Origin: a virus
Reading direction: 5' to 3' (one strand)
IMG/VR virus record: IMGVR_UViG_3300009506_000009
Span: 1-64,000 of that record
DNA: 64,000 nucleotides
The notes beneath the pieces were generated by a model, which did no database searches, was not told the origin of the DNA, and saw only the letters and a program-made list of their open reading frames with translations. The position numbers and the translations under genes were made by a program. Below, in pieces: positions 26,165 through 32,799 of the stretch. Positions within the stretch are counted from its first letter, which is position 1, and every line of letters begins with the position of its first letter.

Positions 26165-26176
26165 TAGTGGTATACT
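26148..26176 (+). promoter_or_regulatory. sigma70-type promoter for 26206 gene
   Basis: TTGACA, 17-bp spacer, TATACT on the plus strand, overlapping the start of the minus-strand endolysin gene. Predicted start about 26183. Confidence 0.8.
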
Positions 26177-26187
26177 CCTTTCACAGA

Positions 26188-26195
26188 CTACAATC
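26188..26195 (-). promoter_or_regulatory. NATTGTAG motif (candidate late promoter) upstream of endolysin
   Basis: Minus strand GATTGTAG 24 nt before the endolysin ATG; opposes the plus-strand promoter at 26148-26176. Confidence 0.55.
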
Positions 26196-26205
26196 GGAGG
26201 TATGT

Positions 26206-26400
26206 ATGCAAACAATATTCAAAGCGTTTAGCTGTTCTGGAGACTATGTATCGTCTTTGAGTCGGGAAGTGAACGAGTTCATAGATAGTTGTGAACGTTT
26301 GGGATACACTGTAGTGTCTCACTCAGAGCATCTTCGAGGATCAGGAGACAACTCATTAATCAAACCAACTTTTGTTGTTACTGTTTGGATGGAACGATAG
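26206..26400 (+). CDS. hypothetical small protein
   Basis: 64 residues from the ATG at 26206 with CGGAGG upstream, behind a strong promoter. Compact alpha/beta sequence (LSREVNEFIDSCERLGYTVVSHSEHL) suggesting a ferredoxin-like fold, but no family recognised. Confidence 0.75.
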   Translation: MQTIFKAFSCSGDYVSSLSREVNEFIDSCERLGYTVVSHSEHLRGSGDNSLIKPTFVVTVWMER

Positions 26401-26405
26401 TAAAC

Positions 26406-26413
26406 GATTGTAG
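26406..26413 (+). promoter_or_regulatory. NATTGTAG motif upstream of tRNA-Thr
   Basis: GATTGTAG on the plus strand, 14 nt before the 5' end of tRNA-Thr(GGT). Confidence 0.5.
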
Positions 26414-26427
26414 AAAGATACATTATT

Positions 26428-26500
26428 GCCGATGTGGTCTAATGGTTATGACGCCAACTTGGTAAGTTGGAGATTGAGAGTTCAATTCTCTCCTTCGGCT
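26428..26500 (+). tRNA. tRNA-Thr(GGT)
   Basis: Acceptor GCCGATG/CTTCGGC (one mismatch), anticodon stem CCAAC/GTTGG, loop TTGGTAA. Confidence 0.9.
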
Positions 26501-26505
26501 CACAT

Positions 26506-26580
26506 GCCAGTGTACCTGTGCGGTCTTCGAAACCGTAAGCAGTAACGGAGGAAATGCAGGTTCGAATCCTGTCGCTGGCT
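26506..26580 (+). tRNA. atypical tRNA, probable Arg(TCG), reduced D arm
   Basis: Acceptor GCCAGTG/CGCTGGC and T arm canonical; total 75 nt. Strong anticodon-type hairpin GCGGT-CTTCGAA-ACCGT begins only 7 nt after the acceptor, with 19 nt before the T arm. Same unusual layout as 24004-24080. Confidence 0.5.
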
Positions 26581-26592
26581 CAAAACTGACCC

Positions 26593-26621
26593 TTGACAAT
26601 ACGTAAGCTTTATGATAAAAT
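26593..26621 (+). promoter_or_regulatory. sigma70-type promoter for tRNA-Arg
   Basis: TTGACA, 17-bp spacer, TAAAAT. Predicted start is about 10 nt before tRNA-Arg(CCT). Confidence 0.8.
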
Positions 26622-26637
26622 GTTCGTATAGATGAAT

Positions 26638-26711
26638 GCCTGTGTAGTTCAAACGGATAGAACGTGCGTTTCCTAAACGCAAGGCTGGTGGCTCGAATCC
26701 ACCCATGGGCA
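26638..26711 (+). tRNA. tRNA-Arg(CCT)
   Basis: Acceptor GCCTGTG/CATGGGC, anticodon stem TGCGT/ACGCA, loop TTCCTAA; T loop CTCGAAT. Confidence 0.9.
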
Positions 26712-26977
26712 CTGATTTCTGGAAACCGTTCGATTAAACGGAACCTCTGGACTTGCGCCTAGAATATTCGTGCAAGCAGGCGGGGCTGTCGTAAACCCTG
26801 ACGAAGCGGATAACGGTAATGGACCGCAACGGGGCTGAACTGGAGGTCGCACCTCCGGTGGCCTATGCCCCCGTTCTTTAACATCAGTCGAATAACGAGG
26901 CGTTCGTACCTAGAGTACAACCACACCTACATCTGAGTTGATCACAGATGAGACCAGTGAGGTCGTGAGATTACCAC
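26712..26977 (+). ncRNA. structured spacer before insertion-bearing tRNA
   Basis: No gene. Contains hairpins such as CCGTTCGATTAAACGG, GGAGGTCGCACCTCC and ATCTGAGTTGATCACAGAT. Unknown RNA. Confidence 0.4.
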
Positions 26978-27096
26978 GCCCCTGTAGCTCAGAGTCAGAG
27001 CATTTCCAGCTAGTATGTGCATAATGCACGGGCTGATCTCCGTGAGTAGTGCATGAAAACTGGAGAAGGTCGTAGGTTAGAATCCTACCAGGGGTA
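26978..27096 (+). tRNA. tRNA-like gene with ~50-nt insertion in the anticodon arm
   Basis: Acceptor GCCCCTG/CAGGGGT, D arm GCTC/GAGC, T stem GTAGG/CCTAC and the anticodon stem base (TTTCCAG 27003-27009 with CTGGAGA 27060-27066) are all intact. The 7-nt loop is replaced by 50 nt (27010-27059) that can fold (CACGG/CCGTG, ATGCAC/GTGCAT). Joining its ends CT and GAAAA would give a Phe(GAA) loop on a lengthened stem, so an intron is possible. The T loop TTAGAAT lacks C56, which favours decay or a non-decoding role. Confidence 0.55.
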
Positions 27097-27135
27097 GCCA
27101 CTGGTGTAGACTACTGACATAAGCTTATTTATCAT

Positions 27136-27207
27136 TGCGGAGTGGAGAAGTGGCATCTCGTTAGCCCCATAAGCTAAAGGTCCCAGGTTCGAGTCCTGGC
27201 TCCGCTA
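27136..27207 (+). tRNA. tRNA-fMet(CAT), initiator type
   Basis: T1/T72 mismatch at the acceptor end (then GCGGAG/CTCCGC) as in initiator tRNAs, and GTGGAGAAG D-arm start. Anticodon stem TTAGC/GCTAA, loop CCCATAA with C at position 33. The stem lacks the usual three G-C pairs. Confidence 0.8.
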
Positions 27208-27442
27208 CTAGGTTCTCTTGTACCTTCTTACAAGAGTGGTGGTTGTCGCATACACGACCCGCAGGCTGAGGAAACTGCGTTATCATATCCTCCAGGAGTG
27301 AATGTCAGGTTGCACACTCCTTGACAAAAACTATCCTGACCCCTGGATACCTTGATAGTGGCGAAGGTTAAACTATCTGGCACCCCTGGTGTGAAGGCAG
27401 TTTACCGGAATCGGGTTCTGCTGTATCAAAAACTCGATACAT
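27208..27442 (+). ncRNA. structured spacer
   Basis: No gene or tRNA. Starts with TCTTGT/ACAAGA hairpin and contains a TTGACA element at about 27323 without a convincing -10. Unknown RNA. Confidence 0.35.
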
Positions 27443-27514
27443 GCCGATATGGAGTAGCGGTCAACTCGTCACCCTCATAAGGTGAAACCCCTGGTTCAAA
27501 TCCAGGTGTCGGCA
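27443..27514 (+). tRNA. tRNA-Met(CAT) (elongator or Ile2)
   Basis: Acceptor GCCGATA/TGTCGGC, anticodon stem TCACC/GGTGA, loop CTCATAA. Could be Ile2 if C34 is lysidinylated. Confidence 0.88.
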
Positions 27515-27679
27515 CACGGTCACGGATGACCTATGACAGTTTGCGGTCTGCCCTAACAAAACCGCTCAACTTTACCAATGGCAGAGTTGGCAGGTCTCTG
27601 TCGATATAAGTTAAACTGCTCCCTACAGAGACCGTATGGTTGGCTATCATGAAACCAATGATACGCAGTAGGGTTACTA

Positions 27680-27751
27680 GCCGATGTAGCTCAATGGTGG
27701 AGCAGGCCCCTTGTAAGGGCAAGGTTAAGAGTTCAAGTCTCTTCTTCGGCT
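27680..27751 (+). tRNA. tRNA-Thr(TGT)
   Basis: Acceptor GCCGATG/CTTCGGC like tRNA-Thr(GGT), anticodon loop CTTGTAA, T arm canonical. Confidence 0.9.
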
Positions 27752-27869
27752 CCTGGGTACAGTTTTAGCAGGTTTCGATGCCGTAGTGTACACATGGTGA
27801 GATACACCCAACAGAAACCAGCCGTTTTTATGACCACTCTTTACGGAAAAAATGATGTGGGACCCTGCA

Positions 27870-27937
27870 TGGGGTATAGACTAGTGGAAGGACGCCGGAG
27901 AGTTCCGGGGACATGGGTTCGAATCCTGTTGCCCAAC
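27870..27937 (+). ncRNA. tRNA-like RNA with 4-nt anticodon loop
   Basis: Acceptor TGGGGTA/TGCCCAA (one mismatch) and T arm ATGGG-TTCGAAT-CCTGT. The anticodon-position hairpin is CCGGA-GAGT-TCCGG: 5 bp with only 4 loop nt, so it cannot decode. 68 nt. Confidence 0.5.
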
Positions 27938-27947
27938 ATGCAGTTAT

Positions 27948-28020
27948 GCCGAAATAGTTTCAGCGGTCAGAACGTCCGCTTCGTAAGCGGTAGGCGTCAG
28001 TTCGAATCTGACTTTCGGCT
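27948..28020 (+). tRNA. tRNA-Thr(CGT)
   Basis: Acceptor GCCGAAA/TTTCGGC, anticodon stem TCCGC/GCGGT, loop TTCGTAA. Confidence 0.92.
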
Positions 28021-28076
28021 CAGAAGTTCACAATTTATTCTTGTGCTTGAGACACACGAGATAGGAGGATGTGAAC

Positions 28077-28169
28077 GTGAAGAACGAGATTAAGCGAATT
28101 ACGATCTATGTAGTTGTTTGTATTATCGTTTTAAGTGTGTTGGTGTGCGTAGCACCAGAGGTGTTTTAG
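28077..28169 (+). CDS. small membrane protein, 30 aa
   Basis: GTG start at 28077 behind AGGAGG; one membrane span (IYVVVCIIVLSVLVCVA). Its stop overlaps the GTG of the next gene by one base (TAGTG), showing coupling. Confidence 0.6.
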   Translation: MKNEIKRITIYVVVCIIVLSVLVCVAPEVF

Positions 28170-28429
28170 TGAAGCGGATTGTGATCCTTGAAGTAGATGA
28201 TTGGCAAGGTATGTATGACAACGGAGAACTTGTGGACGAAGGTCATACACTTGCAGAAGGTGACCTGCTATACATGCTAAAGGAATCCGAAAAGCGTGGG
28301 TTCACTACAAAGGATGTAGAAATCCACTGGTTGACTTCTGACGGTGAACGCTGGATGAACGATATCGGTAGGTTTCCAGGACTACTTTCGGAAGTGCCTG
28401 CACAGTTCATTCCCGGCACAGCAGATTAA
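28169..28429 (+). CDS. hypothetical protein
   Basis: 86 residues from the GTG at 28169 coupled to the upstream mini-gene. Acidic alpha/beta protein (KRIVILEVDDWQGMY...GDLLYMLKESEKRGF). No family recognised. Confidence 0.7.
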   Translation: MKRIVILEVDDWQGMYDNGELVDEGHTLAEGDLLYMLKESEKRGFTTKDVEIHWLTSDGERWMNDIGRFPGLLSEVPAQFIPGTAD

Positions 28430-28440
28430 AAAGAAGAGAA

Positions 28441-28472
28441 GTACAAGTATAGGTGTCATACCTATACTGTAC
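28441..28472 (+). other. strong inverted repeat
   Basis: GTATAGGT/ACCTATAC with short loop inside an outer GTAC/GTAC pair, between the 28169 gene and tRNA-Ala. It lacks a T run, so it is not an ordinary terminator; it may be a processing or protective hairpin. Confidence 0.4.
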
Positions 28473-28519
28473 CTTAAAAAGTGATTGAAGTCAATTGGGT
28501 GAATAACCCATTTGCATAT

Positions 28520-28592
28520 GGGCGGCAGGTGTTGGTGAGTGACACGCTGGTCCTGCAAACCAGAGTACAGGGTTTGACTCCCTGGCTGTCCA
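28520..28592 (+). tRNA. tRNA-Ala(TGC)
   Basis: Acceptor GGGCGGC/GCTGTCC carries the G3-U70 wobble that marks alanine tRNAs. Anticodon stem CTGGT/ACCAG, loop CCTGCAA with C33. Confidence 0.9.
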
Positions 28593-28598
28593 CTATAT

Positions 28599-28671
28599 GG
28601 GTCTGTAGCTCAACGGTTAGAGCAACTCCCTCTTAAGGAGAAGGTTGGTGGTTCAAATCCACTCAGGCTCA
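28599..28671 (+). tRNA. tRNA-Lys(CTT)
   Basis: Acceptor GGGTCTG/CAGGCTC, anticodon loop CTCTTAA, canonical T arm. Confidence 0.9.
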
Positions 28672-29024
28672 CACGAGGCATCCGGCATTGGTTAGCCGGG
28701 AAACGCACGTATGACCGTAACCCTTCACAGGTACGTAGAAGCGTATTCTAGTGTGATAAAAATGATGACTGCGTGACTAGGCAGAGGTACTGTCCGGGCA
28801 GATGTAAGACTGCACTAAACAACTGGTCTGAGCGAAAGTCCGAGGACGCAAACGGGCGTGGAAGGAAAAACCGTATAGCTGTGCTTTGCAACCACAGTGA
28901 GTGGGAAACCACCTAGCCTTTACGGTTACGGACAATCACTGTCGGGAATACGATGCTCGTATTAGCCCGATGGAGGATCGAGCATAGTTGTGTGCCTGTC
29001 CTGGAGCACTTAATCCAGGCATAT
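28672..29024 (+). ncRNA. 353-nt structured noncoding RNA candidate
   Basis: No gene. Clear nested pairing: an outer AACCGTA/TTACGGTT helix encloses a GTGGGAAACCAC hairpin and TAG/CTA pairing; TCGGG/CCCGA encloses ATACGATGCTCGTAT; CTGG/CCAG closes the 3' end. It contains GCGAAAGTCC, faintly like RNase P CR-I, but no partner strand. Unknown family. Confidence 0.5.
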
Positions 29025-29096
29025 CCTCCCATGGTCTAACGGAAATGATAGCTGACTGTCGATCAGCAGGCCGGGGTTCGACTCCCCGTGGGAGGG
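29025..29096 (+). tRNA. tRNA-Asp(GTC)
   Basis: Perfect acceptor CCTCCCA/TGGGAGG, anticodon stem GCTGA/TCAGC, loop CTGTCGA. Confidence 0.93.
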
Positions 29097-29223
29097 CTAG
29101 ACCCTTTACCGCTGATGAAATTCACCGAAATACATGTTAAGTAGGTGTGCGTAGTTCCCGGTACCGTTGAAGCAGATCACTTTAATGGGTGGTAGCAGAC
29201 CACATTGGTCTTACAAAATTATT

Positions 29224-29246
29224 GCCCCACTTATGTGGGGCTTTTT
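29224..29246 (+). terminator. Rho-independent terminator after first tRNA block
   Basis: GCCCCAC-TTAT-GTGGGGC followed by TTTTT. Confidence 0.9.
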
Positions 29247-29249
29247 CTA

Positions 29250-29278
29250 TTGACAAGTAATGCTTGTTGTGGTATACT
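29250..29278 (+). promoter_or_regulatory. sigma70-type promoter for 29296 gene
   Basis: TTGACA, 17-bp spacer, TATACT, immediately after the terminator. Confidence 0.85.
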
Positions 29279-29295
29279 TTAGTGGTGGAGGTAAC

Positions 29296-30354
29296 ATGAC
29301 AAATTTATTCATCCCTAAAAAATTGATGGTTGGTTTTCAAAAACGAGGAGGAACCTACAATGGTCGCCTTGCATACGTCATCTACTATGATGAGAGGGGC
29401 AAGCTTCGTAAGGAAAAATCTTGGCAAAGCTGGCGGCACGATGATATTGAACCAGTAGAGATGGAGAACATGCCTTTCGAAGGGTTTGTTTTAAATAAAA
29501 AAGCCGGGGGATACACCTCACATTGGAACACACGTAAGACGTACTCACGTGTGTACGACCCTCGTGGTGGCGGTTTTGAGTTCGAGATTGACATCACCAA
29601 CCTATTGTTTATCCTTGAGCACTTAGGGAGCCAGCCTGGGAAAGCAATCCAGGGAGAACTGGTTTACGCATGGAATGGAACAGAGCTTGTTCTGTTGCCA
29701 ACCAACTCGTTGGACTACCAGGAAGCACAGGATATTAGTAAGAAGATGCTTGCTGACAAAGCTCTAGTTAAGGCAGATATGATTGAAGGTGCTCGGTACC
29801 TTATGAAAGACGGTGAGATTGCAACCTTCATGTGTCATGCTAACCGATATGCAGGACCCTATACATCCTATAAGCGTGATGAAGGGGAATCAATGGGAAA
29901 ATATTATTGGTTCTGTCTGCCAAGTGGTAACTTCAGTTATGTTAAATCATTACGTGGTAACATCATAGAACGAGTAGGATCAGATATCGATCAAGAATAC
30001 CCGTTTAAGATGGACGCCCTTGAGACCAACGACGAGTTCTGTCCTAAGAGCTTGGATGACTTTGAGTATATTAAGCTAAATAAACCAGGATACTGGGATA
30101 AAATCTACTTAGTTCCACGAGAAGAAGAGCGTGAACCAGATATTGATGATCGTGTTTCTTGGAAGAGTGGGTGGGGCTACTCGTCATACTCACAAATAAC
30201 GTTTACCTATCGACATCACACATACAAAATGGTGCAAGATGAACTTAAACGGAAGTTCAAACTGTACAAAAGAGTAGCCAAACTGCAAAATGGAAGATCA
30301 AATAAAGGACGGTATATACCAAATGAAAACAGACAGCAAAGTATTATCTCTTAA
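29296..30354 (+). CDS. conserved large-phage protein of unknown function
   Basis: 352 residues from the ATG at 29296 (GGTGGAGG upstream). The N-terminus MTNLFIPKKLMVGFQKRGGT with GRLAYVIYYDERGKLRKEKSW and RVYDPRGGGFEFEI is a pattern I have seen in unannotated proteins of many large phages. A second half repeats the theme (GKYYWFCLPSG...; YLVPREEERE). No enzymatic motif. Followed by an overlapping partner gene, a pairing that looks functional. Confidence 0.8.
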   Translation: MTNLFIPKKLMVGFQKRGGTYNGRLAYVIYYDERGKLRKEKSWQSWRHDDIEPVEMENMPFEGFVLNKKAGGYTSHWNTRKTYSRVYDPRGGGFEFEIDITNLLFILEHLGSQPGKAIQGELVYAWNGTELVLLPTNSLDYQEAQDISKKMLADKALVKADMIEGARYLMKDGEIATFMCHANRYAGPYTSYKRDEGESMGKYYWFCLPSGNFSYVKSLRGNIIERVGSDIDQEYPFKMDALETNDEFCPKSLDDFEYIKLNKPGYWDKIYLVPREEEREPDIDDRVSWKSGWGYSSYSQITFTYRHHTYKMVQDELKRKFKLYKRVAKLQNGRSNKGRYIPNENRQQSIIS

Positions 30355-30724
30355 AAAGATTGTTGAGGAGAAGAAGGCAAACCTAAAGAAGGTCAGCTTC
30401 CAACCACGAACAAACTGTAGCATCAAATGGGTGGGTCAGTCCGTCAACCTGCACGTAGCAACCATGCCGGAATTGGTAGTTACCTTGGGATTATTGCAGT
30501 CCGTTGTTAACGCTACCCCGGTGGAGTTACACTCTTACCTGCTTCTTGGTTCGTTTACCTTCCAGGAATACCTGGAGGATATCCGCTCTAAGATAGCAGT
30601 CCTGGAGTATCAAGCAGACCTTGCTGAACTCAGACGATACCAGACAAAACTAGATGAGCTACTCTCGTCTGAAGCTAAGGTGGACCTAGAGCTTCAAGAA
30701 CTAGAAGAGTTGATCAAAGGGTAA
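30323..30724 (+). CDS. hypothetical coiled-coil protein
   Basis: 133 residues from the ATG at 30323, overlapping the end of the preceding gene; an ATG at 30290 is an alternative. The C-terminal third is a Leu/Glu/Lys helix likely to form a coiled coil (LAELRRYQTKLDELL). Probably works with the 29296 product because they are coupled. Ends in a terminator. Confidence 0.7.
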   Translation: MKTDSKVLSLKKIVEEKKANLKKVSFQPRTNCSIKWVGQSVNLHVATMPELVVTLGLLQSVVNATPVELHSYLLLGSFTFQEYLEDIRSKIAVLEYQADLAELRRYQTKLDELLSSEAKVDLELQELEELIKG

Positions 30725-30730
30725 TAGTTA

Positions 30731-30754
30731 AGCCCCGTAGTACGGGGCTTTTTA
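30731..30754 (+). terminator. Rho-independent terminator
   Basis: AGCCCCGTA/TACGGGGCT stem followed by TTTTT. Confidence 0.88.
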
Positions 30755-30766
30755 TTTAAAACAGCC

Positions 30767-30795
30767 TTGACATAAAACCGTTGGTATGATATTAT
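30767..30795 (+). promoter_or_regulatory. sigma70-type promoter, leaderless HNH gene
   Basis: TTGACA, 17-bp spacer, TATTAT; 7 nt to the ATG at 30803. Confidence 0.8.
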
Positions 30796-30802
30796 TGTAC
30801 AC

Positions 30803-31336
30803 ATGAACAAGCTCTATTATGGAGGATCAGGTCTTCCAATTGAACCACGTGAAGTTAAATCTGTCTGTCGAGAATATAATATCCAAACCACAGATGGTAT
30901 GAGTCTATGCTTGGTTCTTGACTGGGACGGCCCATTTATGCAAGTGATGTATGTCAACGGAGAAGTGGAAGTTGTTGATCGTCGCTTCATGGGATGGGAG
31001 CGTCCACTACTACCAAATGGTAAACCAGACTGGAATGCTAATCGCCCATCACAAACACACTTCTATAAGACGATCCTCTCGAACCTTTATGGTCCAGTTT
31101 GCATGGCATGTGGTGTACCTGTCCAAATGAACGAAGATGGTATTACGGATAACCTAACCATCGACCATGTAATCCCTAGAGCAGAGAATGGCTGGTCTAG
31201 TCTTGATAACCTACAGCTTCTATGCAAGACGTGTAATGTTAAAAAGTCGGACTCCTATATTGATTATCGTCTTATGACCCCATCAGAAATCTTCTGGCTT
31301 TGGGCTGACCGATATGACAAACGAGTTAACGGGTGA
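30803..31336 (+). CDS. HNH endonuclease
   Basis: 177 residues. HNH fold: CMACGVPV near residue 97, core DNLTIDHVIPRAENG, then NLQLLCKTCNVKK with the second Cys pair. It is a stand-alone gene with its own leaderless promoter and terminator context, typical of phage homing-type nucleases that sit between other genes. It would cut DNA at a target site; whether this one moves is unknown. Confidence 0.88.
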   Translation: MNKLYYGGSGLPIEPREVKSVCREYNIQTTDGMSLCLVLDWDGPFMQVMYVNGEVEVVDRRFMGWERPLLPNGKPDWNANRPSQTHFYKTILSNLYGPVCMACGVPVQMNEDGITDNLTIDHVIPRAENGWSSLDNLQLLCKTCNVKKSDSYIDYRLMTPSEIFWLWADRYDKRVNG

Positions 31337-31342
31337 TTGTAG
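31335..31342 (+). promoter_or_regulatory. NATTGTAG motif upstream of small RNA unit
   Basis: GATTGTAG on the plus strand overlapping the HNH stop region and preceding the 31343-31454 RNA and its terminator. Confidence 0.5.
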
Positions 31343-31454
31343 AAAGGTACAATGAACATGTTATGTGGATTCCCCTTCGGTTATAGCTCACATTCTGGTC
31401 TCAATCAGAGTGTACTTAATGTTGGGTAGTCGATAACGTCTAGCAGGCAATCCT
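31343..31454 (+). ncRNA. candidate small RNA
   Basis: Between a NATTGTAG motif and a strong terminator with no convincing gene. Contains an 8-bp hairpin ACATTCTG/CAGAGTGT with loop GTCTCAAT and flanking GGATT/AATCC pairing that resembles a decayed tRNA without a T loop. The terminator implies a discrete transcript. Confidence 0.4.
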
Positions 31455-31487
31455 AAAGGACTACCCGGAAAAGGTGGTCCTTTTTTT
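31455..31487 (+). terminator. Rho-independent terminator
   Basis: AAAGGAC...GTCCTTT stem with ACC/GGT inner pairs and a run of seven T. Confidence 0.8.
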
Positions 31488-31572
31488 ATTGTATATTTTT
31501 CCAGTAATTAACCCATAAGACACAAGGTTTATATATAGAAGCCTATGGGTGAGATAGCGGAAAAATTCCCCC

Positions 31573-31601
31573 TTGACAACTAGCTTGACCTGTAGTAGAA
31601 T
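31573..31601 (+). promoter_or_regulatory. sigma70-type promoter for tRNA-Tyr/tmRNA
   Basis: TTGACA, 17-bp spacer, TAGAAT, about 100 nt before tRNA-Tyr. Confidence 0.75.
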
Positions 31602-31699
31602 AGGGACAGTCGGAACTTTAATAATCGAATAGCTTCAAACTAACAATCAACATGTGTGCAGAATGTACGCTCTAATGTATACAAACTGCACACATTCAT

Positions 31700-31780
31700 G
31701 GTGCGTCTGGTCCTGGGAGAGATCAAGTGGCTGTAACCCACCCGCCAACGGCTGAGTAGGTTCGAATCCTACACGCACCA
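31700..31780 (+). tRNA. tRNA-Tyr(GTA)
   Basis: Acceptor GGTGCGT/ACGCACC, loop CTGTAAC, long variable arm (GCC-AAC-GGC) as expected for bacterial type-II Tyr. Confidence 0.9.
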
Positions 31781-31784
31781 CTAT

Positions 31785-32069
31785 GGGCCTGCCCTGGCTT
31801 CGATTGTTGTCAGTATGCTTCGGTTTCTATCATAAAACATAATTGCAAACGAACCAACGTTAGCAGACGCTCTGTTCAGCGGCGTCCAATCCCTAGCTGA
31901 ACAACTGTTTTCTGCGCCCGTAGCAGTTGCGGCCTAATAGCAACTCTTGGTGGAGTCACCCTAGCCGTTATCCCCAGGTGACAAACTCTACTCAGTGAGT
32001 GACTGAGAATGATAGTAACAAACCAACAGTGAAATCAGCAAGACATCGGTTCAATTCCGATCAGGTCCA
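31785..32069 (+). ncRNA. ssrA: transfer-messenger RNA (tmRNA)
   Basis: The tRNA-like ends pair (GGGCCTG at 31785 with CAGGTCC at 32062-32068) with G3-U70, the alanine identity pair, and a T arm ATCGG-TTCAATT-CCGAT near the 3' end. The 5' part has CTGGCTTCGA, as in other tmRNAs. A resume codon GCA at 31845 opens a 30-codon tag, ANEPTLADAL at its start and APVAVAA at its end, then TAA TAG. The hydrophobic VAA end is a protease degron. It would release stalled ribosomes and tag their products. 285 nt, on the short side; encoded 5 nt after tRNA-Tyr. Confidence 0.9.
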
Positions 32070-32323
32070 CTTCGCCACGCAGGGGCGACTAAAAATACCT
32101 GACACATGACCTTGGTATGTCAGAAACTACCCATTATTAGATGGCTTTAAAAAGGGCTGGCCTGCTAAACCAGTTACCGAGGAATAAAGTGGAGTAGCTA
32201 ACCATATAATACTTGGTCGAAATCTAACAAAGGCGGCGAGTCGCCGTCCACTGGATGCAAACGCAGTAACGGATAGGACAGTGCTTTGTAAAGATGCACC
32301 CCGGATCATGTAACCGGGATAAT
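32070..32323 (+). ncRNA. structured spacer after tmRNA
   Basis: No gene. Hairpins CGCC/GGCG at once after tmRNA, CTGACA/TGTCAG, GGCG-GCGAGT-CGCC and CCCGG/CCGGG. Unknown RNA. Confidence 0.4.
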
Positions 32324-32405
32324 GCCCACTTGGTGGAATTGGTATACACAACAGCCTTAGAAACTGTCGCCTTCGGGATTAGAGGTTCGACTCCTCTAGT
32401 GGGCA
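32324..32405 (+). tRNA. tRNA-Leu(TAG)
   Basis: Acceptor GCCCACT/AGTGGGC, Leu-type D arm TGGTGGAATTGG, loop CTTAGAA, long variable arm. Confidence 0.9.
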
Positions 32406-32554
32406 CTTGATGTCGTCACACGGTATTAGCCCTGTGCGTGGAAAAGCATCAACAAAGGGAAGAAGCCTGTTCAATAGTATCCGTTTCCACGATGCTGAAC
32501 AGGGGGGTGCAAGCGGTTCCCCACGGTAGCTGACAAGCTAGGCTACCCTACTAT
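32406..32554 (+). ncRNA. structured spacer
   Basis: No gene. TTGATG/CATCAA and CCTGTTC/GAACAGG long-range helices, then GGTAGC/GCTACC hairpin. Confidence 0.4.
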
Positions 32555-32626
32555 ACGGGAATGGTCTAAAGGTAAGGCACTCGGTTTGGGACCGAGACGA
32601 TGGAGGTTCGAATCCTCTTTCCCGTA
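32555..32626 (+). tRNA. tRNA-Pro(TGG)
   Basis: Acceptor ACGGGAA/TTCCCGT, anticodon stem CTCGG/CCGAG, loop TTTGGGA. Confidence 0.92.
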
Positions 32627-32696
32627 CAACACGGTGACGTGGTAACTATAGATGCCACGGTGATCGGTTGGCTAAGACTTGATCACTTTGACTGTG

Positions 32697-32762
32697 GAGC
32701 GCATGGCGGAATTGGCATACGCATCGAGGGGACCCGTCCAGGTTCGAGTCCTGGTGCGCTCA
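32697..32762 (+). ncRNA. tRNA-like RNA (Leu-type body) with minimal anticodon hairpin
   Basis: Perfect acceptor GAGCGCA/TGCGCTC, Leu-type D arm GCGGAATTGGCATACGC, T arm CCAGG-TTCGAGT-CCTGG. Only 13 nt separate D and T arms and form at best CGAG-GGGA-CCCG with a 4-nt loop. No anticodon. 66 nt. Confidence 0.55.
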
Positions 32763-32799
32763 CATGTGTCGTCATTCCTGGTGGTATGACCGATCCAGG

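Noticed and set aside
26978-27096. Group I intron in a tRNA
   Set aside because: The ~50-nt insert is far too short and lacks P7 and guanosine-site core motifs.
27322-27360. TTGACA element as a promoter
   Set aside because: No acceptable -10 at 16-18 bp; lies in a structured spacer.
28672-29024. A second RNase P RNA suggested by GCGAAAGTCC
   Set aside because: No CR-V (ACAGAA-type) partner strand, no P1/P2/P3 order; kept only as an unknown structured RNA.
32697-32762. Calling this a normal tRNA-Leu
   Set aside because: There is no 7-nt anticodon loop; only 13 nt lie between D and T arms.
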